DNA of 64,000 nt from Ophiodon elongatus (lineage: Eukaryota > Chordata > Actinopteri > Perciformes > Hexagrammidae). Positions 23,333 through 32,629 of the stretch are shown one piece after another. Each line of letters starts with the position of its first letter. The first letter of the stretch is position 1. The notes beneath the pieces were generated by a model. That model searched no databases. It was given only the letters and a program-made list of their open reading frames with translations, and had not been told where the DNA came from. The stretch spans positions 1-64,000 of the forward strand of contig JACSYO010000016.1 of assembly GCA_016806645.1 (NCBI GenBank), in the 5' to 3' direction. Both the position numbers and the translations under genes were made by a program.

Positions 23333-24047
23333 TCTCCTGCATTCAACACAGTGAACCACCAGATCCTTATTTCCACCCTACAGGACCTGGGTGTCTCAGG
23401 CACTGCTCTCTCCCTTTTCTCATCCTACCTCAACGACCGCACTTACTGGGTAACCTGGAGAGGGTCTGTGTCTGAACCTTGTCCCCTCACTAATGGGGTC
23501 CCTCAGGGTTCCGTCCTGGGTCCCCTCCTCTTCTCGCTGTACACCAACTCTCTCGGCTCTGTCATTCGCTCACATGGCTTTTCCTACCATAGCTATGCTG
23601 ATGACACCCAACTGATCCTCCCTTTCCCTCAATCTGAAACTCAGGTAGCAGCACGTATCTCTGCCTGTCTGACCGACATCTCTCAGTGGATGTCCGCACA
23701 CCACCTGAAAATTAACCCTGACAAGACTGAACTACTTTTCCTTCCAGGGAAAGGCTCTCCCACCCACGACCTGACTATCACCTTCAACAACTCCATGTTA
23801 GCCCCCGACTGCTAGGAACCTCGGTGTGACACACAGTCAACTCTCCCTCACTGCCAACATCACTGCAACAACACAGTCCTGTCAGTACATGCTGCACCAC
23901 ATCAGGAGAACACAGCCCTTTCTCACCCAGAAGGCGGCGCAGGTTCTGGCACAGGTTCTGGTCCAGGCTCTGGTCATCTCACGCCTAGACTATTCATGTA
24001 CATGCACATGCCAGTTTAAACATGGGCATTCCTCCTACAATGTCAAT

Positions 24048-24560
24048 TCAGACCCGTATAATAAGACCCCTTACATGCCCCAATATCTCATAAAAGTCTG
24101 ACAACATCAAGCGTTGATTATAAAAATAAATAGCTGATACAGGACTATGGCTACTCCAAACACTCAAGATTATATTATATATCAGGTCTACTGTTCTGGA
24201 TACCTGGTATAATAAAGGTTGCAGACCCCCACCTGATCTATCAGACCCAGGTATTACAAAATCAAGGCAGGGCTTTAACAACGTCTCTTGTACACAAATT
24301 AATTCTGGATTTGCTTTCATTGCATCAACAAATCTTTCATGGCCATTTGTGATTATAAAAAAAGCATTCCATTAAAGAATAGAAAAAACAAATAACCACG
24401 AATAAGCTCCTCCCCACTGTCAGAACTGTGAATTACCCATTAGTTTTTTCTCTGTCATATAGTCATGTCATTTTTCAGGTAACTGTCGCGTGTCAATAGG
24501 CCTTGCTGCTTCCACCACTATCTTAATGGCGGATGTCCTGGTTGTAGTTTCATCCTCAAT
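24048..24560 (-). mobile_element. I-like LINE, start of endonuclease ORF
   Basis: The - strand frame at 24048-24320 contains MKANPELICVQETLLKPCLD and FVIPG, the start of an apurinic endonuclease domain (the E of QET is a conserved active-site residue). After GSDRSGGG the sequence degenerates. The zinc-knuckle part of the same kind of element lies at 26075-26356 on the same strand, on the far side of an L2-like insertion, so these are inferred to be two halves of one element. Confidence 0.6.
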
Positions 24561-24579
24561 AAAAGCTGGAGCTGATTCC

Positions 24580-26106
24580 TGATTCATGATTGAAACATGG
24601 ATGACCTGCAACTTCCTGATGTTAAACTCAGACAAAACTGAAGTTATTTTACTAGGCCCAGAACACCTCCAGAATCAACTATCTAATGATATAGTTTCTC
24701 TTGATGGCATTGCCCTGGCATCCAGCACCATCGTAAAGAATCTCAGAGTTGTCTTTGATCAGGACTTGTCCTTTAACTCTCACGTAAAACAAATCTCAAG
24801 GACTGCCTTTTTTCATCTACCTAACATTTCAAAAATTAGACACATCCTGTCTCAAAGCGATGCAGAAAAATTAGTTCACGCATTTGTTACTTCTAGACTG
24901 GACTACTGTAACTCCTTATTATCAGGCTGCTCTAATAAGTCTCTTAAATCTCTCCAGTTGATCCAGAATGCTGCAGCTCGTGTACTAACAAAAACTAAGA
25001 GAAGAGATCATATTACTCCTGTATTAGTTTCTCTTCACTGGCTCCCTGTAAAATCCAGAGTCAAATTTAAAATCCTTCTCCTCACCTACAAAGCCTTAAT
25101 CGGTGAGGCACCATCATATCTTAAGGATCTCATAGTACCATATTACCCCACTAGAGAGCTGCACTCACTGAATGCGGGGCTGCTTGTGGTTCCTAAGGTC
25201 TTAAAAAGTAGGATGGGAGCCAGAGCCTTCCGTTATCAAGCTCCTCTTCTATGGAACCAGCTTCCACTTTCAGTCCGGGGGGCAGACACAGTCACCACAT
25301 TTAAGAGTAGACTTAAGACTTTCCTCTTTGATAGCGCTTATAGTTAGGGCTGGCTCAGGTTTGCCCTGGTCCATTCTTTCCATCCCCTTGATATGCTGCT
25401 ATAGGCCTAGACTGCTGGGTGACAACTTAGGATACACTGAGCTCCTCTATCCTTTTCTCTCTCTCCTTCTGTATGAATTCATGTTCTATAAATGCACATT
25501 ACTAATTCTACTTCTTGCCTCAGAGTCTTTGTGCTTTCTCGCCTCGCAGGTTTCCACGAATCGTGGTTGCATCTGGACCCTGGTCCTGCCTCCTGGTTCC
25601 TTCCGTGGCCCTGCTGACTCACATTCTTTTCTATTTTACCTTCTGTATTTATTCATGCACCATAAATGCACATTACTAACTCTGCTCCATCCCCGAAGTC
25701 TTTGTGCCTTCTCACCTCGCAGGTTTCTGTGGATCAAGGTTAAATCTGGACCCTGGTCCTACGTCCTGCTGTGGTCCTCCCCGTCACCTACTGCTACTAT
25801 TACATGAATCATTTCTGTCATGTGAATTGAACGTGTTGTAACTCTGTTATGCTGTTCATTCTGTACACATGACATCTATTTTGTACTCTGTCCATCCTGG
25901 GAGAGGGATCCTCCTCTGTTGCTCTCCTGAAGGTCTCTTCCATTTTTCTCCCTGTTGAAAGGGTTTTTTTGGGGGGAGGTTTTCCTGAGTCGATGAGAGG
26001 TCCTGGGACAGAGGATGTCATTGTGTACAGATTGTAAAGCCCTCTGAGGCAAATTTGTAATTTGTGATTTTGGGCTATACAAAAATAAATTGAATTGAAT
26101 TGAATT
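24580..26106 (+). mobile_element. L2-like LINE, 5'-truncated, C-terminus and 3' UTR
   Basis: An open frame at 24586-25347 encodes the end of the RT protein: WMTCNFLMLNSDKTEVILLG, then SRLDYCNSLLSGCSNKSLKS, VLVSLHWLPVKSRVKFKIL and APLLWNQLPLSVRGADTVTT, ending at TAG 25345-25347. The 3' UTR follows and ends with the AATTTGTAATTTGTGATTTT phrase, GGGCTATACAAAAATAAA and a (TTGAA)n tail. The intact C-terminal frame suggests this is one of the younger copies of the family here, but it lacks the catalytic YADD region. Confidence 0.9.
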
Positions 26107-26480
26107 CCTTGCTCAACATCAACGTGTCAGGTGGAAACCCCGCTGGCTCCCCAGCACTGCTCTGTTCTTTGTCAACTTTTTTGATTGTCTCTGCATACGG
26201 AACCTTAAGCTGCTCCTCCACAGTCTGGACAGTCTGTTTGGCCTCAACCAAGAACTCACATCCCTGGAATGCTGCCGCATGATCACCTCCACAGTCGCAG
26301 TGTTTGGGTTCTTCCGCTTTGCATGCTTTTAATTCATGAGCATCACCACATCTCACGGATCCACCCCAGTGTGTCCAAACCTCCCTCCCTCCTTCGGCTT
26401 ACATCTCAGCACCTCACTCACTCGTCACTTCCTCGGCGCTGTCATATTGTTTCCTATTGTTGCATCAAACTCTCAACAGC
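26107..26480 (-). mobile_element. LINE ORF1 zinc-knuckle fragment (I-like)
   Basis: The - strand frame ending near 26075 contains RCGDAHELKACKAEEPKHC and DCGGDHAAAFQGC, a pair of CCHC-like knuckles as in the gag-like ORF1 of I/jockey-type LINEs; the second knuckle deviates from CX2C spacing. After SKEFNSI the frame runs into the L2 3' tail, showing that the L2 element landed inside it. Confidence 0.6.
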
Positions 26481-27210
26481 CCATTTGACAATATTTTAGC
26501 CTGGTAGCCCTTACGTATCTTATTCGCTAAAGCATGTGTTACTTTTAGGGGATTTAAAGCTCCAAATCCTCCATTTCCCTGACTCTGGTCTTTGACTCTG
26601 AACAACACAACAAATTCCTCATACCAATACACATTTCCCTCATTTTATTTCCTCCACCTACTTACATATCATGCTCACTTCCTTCCTGATTACTGGTCAC
26701 ACGGCATAACTTCCTGATACTGGCATCCTGCGATTCTTAAAATGACCACAACAAAATTCAGAAACTTCAAATTAAAGACACTTACTTTAAAGAATAAAAC
26801 CTTCTAAAATGTTTACTTAGTTGTAACAAAAGTGTGTTTCCCTGTTTCAATGCTGTCTGCCGTTCTTACTCGTGTTCCTCGTGCCAGTTGTCTTAGTGTC
26901 TTCCTGGCTTATCCTTTAGTATGTTGTATTGCTGCTGCCTGCTCTCTCCATTTAGTTTTTTGCTCCCAGCTTTCTGTCAAAGCCTTTTGTTTAGACCCGC
27001 CTGCTTTGTTTCTGCATGTGGGTCCTCTGTTGAACTGAAATTGTGACACTTATACTGGCACAGAAACAACTCTACACAATGAATGCATAAATGTTCATTT
27101 TTTCTGGTTTGATGTTGAATATATTTAAAAAGTGATGTGCTGCTAAGATGTATTTACAGAACAGAGATGCTATTTTTTATCATAATCTGGACATACGCTG
27201 TTGTTATTTT
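26481..27210. other. No gene seen; LTR-like phrase at 27000-27047
   Basis: No coding feature was recognised. TTTCTGCATGTGGGTCCTCT followed by GTTGAACTGAAATTGTGACA near 27010-27047 resembles the 3' end of fish LTRs, but no matching 5' end or target duplication was found. Confidence 0.4.
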
Positions 27211-27215
27211 ATATC

Positions 27216-28190
27216 TGTCACACATTCCAACCACCTCTTAGATTGTTTTCAGGCCACCTGCCTGTTTACTAAACTCCCACAGCATCAGCTCTCATTCCCC
27301 TCACCTGGTCCTCCACGCCCACCTCACCTGCAGCACATGCCCTCATCAGTCCCTCACTAGTTAAGCCCTCCACTCGCACCTGTCACTGCCAGGTTGTCTT
27401 GTGTGTTACAGCCGAGCGCTCCAGTGGTATCCCTTATTACTATCCCTTATTATTTATTACTATCCCTTATTACTTATTACTATCCCTTATTACTTATTAC
27501 TATCCCTTATTACTTATTACTATCCCTTATTACTATCCCTTATCACTATCCCTTATTACTTATCACTATCCCTTTTTACTATCCCATATCACTATCCCTT
27601 ATTACTTATTACTATCCCTTATTACTTATTACTATTCCTTATTACTATCCCTTATTACTATCCATTACTATCCCTTATCAGTATCCCTTATTAATATCCC
27701 TTATCACTATCCCTTATTATCTATCCCTTATTACTATCCCTTATTAATATCCTTTATCTCTATCCCTTATTACTATCCCTTATCACTATCCCTTATCACT
27801 ATCCCTTATTACTATCCCTTATTACTATCCCTTATCACTATCTATCCCTTATTACTATCCCTTATTACTAACCCTTATCACTATCTATCCCTTATTACTA
27901 TCACTTATTACTATCTATTACTATCCCTTATCAGTATCCCTTATTAATATCCCTTATCACTATCCCTTATTACTATCCCTTATCACTATCCCTTATTACT
28001 ATCCCTTATCACTATCCCTTATTACTATCCCTTATTATTATCCCTTATTACTATCACTTATTAGTGTGATGTCCTGACTGATGTCCTGGTTCTGACCCTG
28101 CCTGAACTTGAGTAAACCAAACTGTCCTGGTCCATTTGTCTCCGTGCCGCGTTTTTGGGTTCCAGTGCTCTAATACTAGTAACCCTTACA
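27216..28190 (+). mobile_element. Solo LTR, family A, with internal expansion
   Basis: The element starts TGTCACACATTCC and ends AACCCTTACA, and is flanked by perfect 5-bp duplications ATATC (27211-27215 and 28191-28195). The second copy (48025-48394) shares CTCATTCCCCTCACCTGGTC, CATCAGTCCCTCACTAGTTA and the 3' phrase TTTTGGGTTCC. At 975 bp it is far longer than the 370-bp copy because of the decamer array at 27427-28064. TG...CA ends plus a 5-bp duplication are the mark of integrase-mediated LTR insertion; no internal region remains. Confidence 0.9.
27427..28064. repeat. Decamer-type array (TATCCCTTATTAC) inside a solo LTR
   Basis: About 640 bp of TATCCCTTAT units separated by TAC, CAC or TAA spacers, mostly 12-13 bp in period with occasional longer steps such as TATTACTTATTAC. 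All three + strand frames are open for long stretches (Tyr, Pro, Leu, Ile-rich); these are artefacts of the repeat. Confidence 0.95.
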
Positions 28191-28195
28191 ATATC

Positions 28196-29130
28196 TTCTC
28201 ATTTATTTAGTACGTTTTATCTCCATAATTGCAAAAAGTCTGAAAGGAAACACAATAATCACCAGTTGAAATGAAATGAAACTGTACTTTGAAACACTAA
28301 AATGACTATGGTCATCTACAATGCATTGACTTTACTTAAATGTGGATGAACTCCTTTTCCTCCTCTCGTTTTGTGATACCAATTGTTTTCCTCATCATCT
28401 TTGTAACCTGTAATGACCATTGAATAAAGGGAAAAAATATTAAATGTGGATTATTCCACTAGAAATAGTCCCCAACTAATTCACTATTTCCACCTTTTGA
28501 GTAACGTTTGATTAAAACTACAGCAATCAGCTGTTGAAGGAAACTATATTAGTGAGAGCTTCTAGAGGCGTAAGTCCCCTGTAGGGACCAATGGGACAGA
28601 GGTGAGGAATGGAGCTACTCACTAACTGGTGACGCGCTGTCTCAGGGAGGGGCTGCTCGTTGGCCAATCTAAATTCTGCTTGGGGCAGGGAGAAAATACT
28701 TTGGAACAGCATTTCAATTAAGATGAGACACTGAATAACCTGGAACCTGACAATGTGATGTGTTATTGATTATGAAATTAATATCAGCTCTCGTCTTCTT
28801 TTGACATGAACAAACTTGGTGCCAGCAGCAGCTTGTTACTTGTGTTTAGCCGTCCTGTTGCTATGCGCTGCTGGAAAACCAAGCATCCATCTGCTAATCT
28901 CTCCTTCAGCCATACACCCTTCTTTGTCCATCTCCCCATCCATCTGTTCATCAGTGCTTCCCCTCCACTGTGCCATTGGCTGAACAGGCCTTTTGGCAAA
29001 AGGTTCAACATTTATGCCTGCTGAGGGGATTGTGTGTTTTAGCTGAAAGAATATTATGAAAGAAGCGTGTTTTGCCTTTCAGTGTTCTCTAACAACACAT
29101 CACCATCATGTCTATTCAGACGGTCTATAG
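28196..29130. other. No gene seen
   Basis: AT-rich sequence without recognisable exons or repeats. Short frames of 61-75 codons near 28530-29020 overlap on both strands and have no motif. Confidence 0.5.
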
Positions 29131-29930
29131 CAGGGGTATTCAACTAAAACTCAGCGAGGTCCAGTTAGAGAGAGCTTCCTCATGCAAAGATCACAATGTC
29201 TAATTTGCGCTATATGATTTTGTGCCATATGTATTGAAGTAGCCAACAGTTGTATTACCGTCTGTATGTAGTCAACAACTGACTGTCAAATTAAATAAAT
29301 AAAGTTCAATTGAATAACATCTAAACAATATTTATAGAGTTATAGAGTTCCAATTGAACTGGATTAATTATAAATAATACATACTCTAATAATAAATAAA
29401 TAATCTTCTCTCATTTCAAGTAAAATAAAGACTGAATAAAAAAAAAATACATAACAGAAAGCTTTTGAAAAACGTGACTAAAGTACTTCATTTTGAATTG
29501 TCCTGCAGCTTTAAAATCAGTTTATTCAGTTTATACTCAGATCTGTGCTTTGTCTCGTAGTGGAGCTTCACATTATCGCTTTTAATATCGCCATGTTCTC
29601 TGAACACATGAGACATACTGGTTATGAACTGGTTGTGGGAATAAAAAACATATAAGAGTCTGTCCACTCTTGGTTACAGGTTCTGGTTAAGCTGTCCACG
29701 TTTCTCTCTTTGGAGCGACAAGTGAAATAACTTCTCTGACTGTCGGGTCTCTCTCCTGTCTCTCCTGTGTGTGAATGTGGCCCTCGAGTCGAGGGCGATG
29801 CGTATCGGAATACACATCTGTGATTGGCCGAGTAGGATCACATGACGTGATCTACAACGCGTGTGATTGGTCGGTGTGTTTCCTGGACCGCTGAAAAGCT
29901 GCGCCGGTTAAATAGAAGTGATCCATGAAA
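29131..29930 (+). mobile_element. hAT-type 5' terminus, partner end not found
   Basis: CAGGGGTATTCAACT at 29131 is a typical hAT terminal sequence, preceded by GTCTATAG which fits the 8-bp nTnnnnAn target pattern. No inverted partner followed by the same 8 bp occurs in the window, so the element is truncated; its 3' limit is a guess. Within it lies a perfect inverted repeat CCCTCGA-G-TCGAGGG at 29781-29795. Confidence 0.5.
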
Positions 29931-29934
29931 ATGT

Positions 29935-30870
29935 AATAGTTTCAAGAAAGCTAAAGAAGAAGACTCGAGACAAAAATTTAAGAAATTAGAGACAATATAG
30001 ATAAGCTGTTAACCACCGAGAGAAAAAAGAAAACACGATTTCTTAAACAATCCTACTATGAGGTGGGACCCAAAGCAAATAAATTACTGGTACAAAGATT
30101 GCAAAAACAATAGGCAGATAGGAAAATTCAAAAGATAAGGGATACGGTCACAAATCAAATACCCTATGAACCCCATGAGATTGAAACCATTTTCAGGAAC
30201 TATTATCAAAATTTGTATAGTCAACCTCCATCCGCTGACACAAACCAAATTAGAGTTTTCTAGAGACACTGGACCTACCAGCAATTGGGAAAGATCAGAA
30301 TGACCTTCTGACTTCACCCATCACAAAAATAGAAATAGAAAAAGCAATGGTAGACTGAAAACAAATAAGTCCCCTGGCAGTGATGGCCTACCAGTGGTAC
30401 AAAACGTTCAGTGAACAACTTATACCTCTACTTGAGTTTCTTTTAACCATGCGCTAGCCACCATCCTGGAAGGAGGCTGTAATAACAGTGATACCTGCTC
30501 TGGTTACAGACCCATATCAATACTTAACAGATTATAAATTGTATACCTCGATTATTGCAAAAAGATAGGAGCACTTTATGAAGGATATTATAGCTGAAGA
30601 CCAGACAGGCTTTATCAAGGGGCGCCAAACTCAAGATAACACAAGGAGAACCCTACATATAATTGAACATATTACCACAAAAATATCAGTGCAGCCTTAA
30701 TAAGTCTTGATGCAGAAAAGGCATTTGACAGTGTAAACTGGACATTTCTGTATCAGGTACTTGAGCAATTTGGACTAAATGAAAAAGTCATTCAATGTAT
30801 TAAAACACTTTATCAAAATCCAACTGCAAGGATAAAAATAAATGGGAGTCTGGTCTGTGTACGTTTTGAT
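29935..30870 (+). mobile_element. L1/Tx1-like LINE, RT fragment
   Basis: Translated pieces in shifting frames read YYEVGPKANKLLVQRLQKQ, HEIETIFRNYYQNLYSQP, KSPGSDGLP, SGYRPISILN and ISLDAEKAFDSVNWTFLYQV, in the correct order for the fingers and palm of an L1-type reverse transcriptase. It breaks off before the YADD box, and several stops and frameshifts are present. This is the only L1-like copy seen in the window. Confidence 0.8.
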
Positions 30871-32060
30871 AGTTTGTTTTACAGTTTAGTTGAGAAAAAC
30901 GAAAATACAGGAATACCATATTTTTTTTGTTTTCTGTTTTAAACCAAAAACGGAGAAGCACTGCCAATTTTCCTTTTTTTTTGTCTTAATTCAAAAACTA
31001 AAATACGAGAGAATTTTTTCTTTTGAAGAGAGACGCAAAGCAAAGTCTGTCAAAATAAAAGCCAAGGCAATGGAAGGATTGTAGGCGTGTATTTAAACAT
31101 AGTTAGTTATATTTACCCTTTCTACCAGTAGATGGCAGTAGATGTTTATTTAAACATAGATTTAGTTATATTTACCTGAGTCTTTGTTAATTATCCAGGT
31201 TATTGATAACAATGTATTTAATGCTGGTTATTTCCTTTGATATCTAATGTCCATGGTTAATTTGCAACCTAGTCATACATGTATTTACTTGTTATATTTG
31301 TGTCATTTTAGAACCAAAGATTCCTACATAGAAGAGTGACCATGTGTTGATCATGAAGCAATAAATAATGACAATTGAAAAATAAAGAGGCAGTTGGTTT
31401 ATTCTTATTAAACCCGCATATAATTGACCTACCTCATTGATTGATTTGTCACACTTACATCCTACATTAAACAGAAGAGGTCAAAGGGCCACGATGAGAA
31501 GATATAATGTTGGTCAAATGCTGTGGTCCAAATCAAATGACTTCAGTTTTATTGCCATTGAGATACAAAAAGTTTGACTCTCAAATATTTTCAATGTTTT
31601 CCAAATCTCACAGGACAAGAGCACAAACCACATGAATTGGTTCTCTTTTCTTCTTTGCTACCATGTTACCTGTCTTGTGACCCCTCAGAGTGGCTCTGGA
31701 GCTGTAGGGAGATGCAGACTGACTACCAGCTCTTTAGCATGTTGGACAAACCAGCACGGCACCATCTCGTAAAAAGAAGTTCCCATCCAATCACGCCGGT
31801 CTGCAGAAGCCTGCCTTGGGAGGAGGGCTGTTAAACTGTTGAAAACTGTTGAAGACTGCGACCGTAATCTGAGAAGAAAAACCTGTGCCTCAAAATGTAA
31901 TCGAGATTGCAGTTTAGTGACATTAGAATGTAACTTTTGTAGGAGATAGGAATGTTTAGAAGGGTTATCTCTAGTCACAGAGACATCATCATCTTGAAAT
32001 ACAATATTAGTTTCCTCTTTCGTTGTAAATTTGATTAATTTGACCTATTGTCACAAAAGG
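30871..32060. other. No gene seen
   Basis: AT-rich sequence. A duplicated phrase, TTTAAACATAG...TTAGTTATATTTACC, occurs at about 31092-31120 and 31148-31180. No exons were recognised. Confidence 0.5.
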
Positions 32061-32094
32061 TCAAAGGTCACATTTAGCCTGAGTACATCCCAAG

Positions 32095-32340
32095 TCTCTT
32101 AATTGTCGTTTCCTCGATGCTCGCTTGAACCGGAAGTTGTTCTGAGCCGCCATATTGACGGACGTCCCAAAGCTCTTATTTCTGCTCTGAGGAGTGAGGA
32201 GCGAGGACGGAGGAGGGAGGACCGATGAGGGAGGAGGGAGGAGCGAGGAGGGAAGAGGGAGGAAGCATCTCGGAGGAGCCATGAGCAGGGATCCACAAGG
32301 GAAGCCTTCCAGGAAGTGTTTTAACGCTTAACCCCTTATT
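32095..32340 (-). promoter_or_regulatory. Promoter-like patch: ETS and YY1-type motifs beside purine-rich repeats
   Basis: ACCGGAAGT (ETS-type) and GCCGCCATATTG (YY1-type, which contains an ATGGCGGC start context on the - strand) lie 12-15 bp apart near 32131-32157, the usual layout of a TATA-less housekeeping promoter or first exon. From the - strand ATG a short frame reads MAAQNNFRFKRASRKRQLRD and then stops after three more lines of no similarity. Next to it (32185-32280) is a purine-rich array of GGAGGGAGGA and GGAGCGAGGA words. It could be a decayed first exon, a retrocopy or part of a repeat. Confidence 0.3.
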
Positions 32341-32625
32341 GATTATCAGTTATTTGATTGGACTCTGCAGCTGATTGGACTGATAGCTGGAGTTTCATAC
32401 CAGAGTGAAGACGGATCTCAGATTAAACTCAAGTTATTTATTTGATCTGTTTACTGATTCACCATCTGGTTAAAATATATGTTCATTGTAGGTCTGAATG
32501 TCGAAAGACCTTGAGCTTGGATTTTTTTGTCATCTACTGTTTCTTAGAATAAACTGTCAAGCTGAATTTTTAGCTAAATATTGCCCTAAGAAAAATGGAA
32601 AGTTTGAACATGTACAATTACATGG
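32341..32625. other. No feature recognised
   Basis: AT-rich spacer between the promoter-like patch and the start of the RTE-like LINE. Confidence 0.5.
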
Positions 32626-32629
32626 CAAC

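Larger units (their letters stand above)
20045..23998 (+). mobile_element. L2/CR1-like LINE, decayed and interrupted
   Basis: A non-LTR retrotransposon read in pieces. The endonuclease end is at 20045-20300 (LLGDLNIQ-like, VSDHFFISYS), then a 22-bp array (20301-21139), more endonuclease end to about 21292, and an opposite-strand LINE insertion (21293-22320). The reverse transcriptase follows: NNYRPVSLLPFLS near 23000, HQSGFKAGHSTETALLTV near 23110-23160, GVPQGSVLGPLLFSLYTNSL near 23500 and YADDTQLILPF near 23600. ISRLDYS near 23980 belongs to the C-terminal part. Stops, frameshifts and a tandem expansion at 23187-23332 make it inactive. Confidence 0.88.

Noticed and set aside
26700..27047. 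A further solo LTR ending at TTGTGACA
   Set aside because: The 3' phrase is LTR-like, but no TG start with the matching CTTAT duplication was found upstream.
27394..27947. Three overlapping open frames rich in Tyr, Pro and Leu
   Set aside because: All lie in the TATCCCTTAT array; simultaneous openness in three frames is a property of the repeat.
20301..28064. Possible CRISPR-like arrays (regular repeats)
   Set aside because: Units are directly adjacent without unique spacers and the DNA is vertebrate; these are minisatellites.
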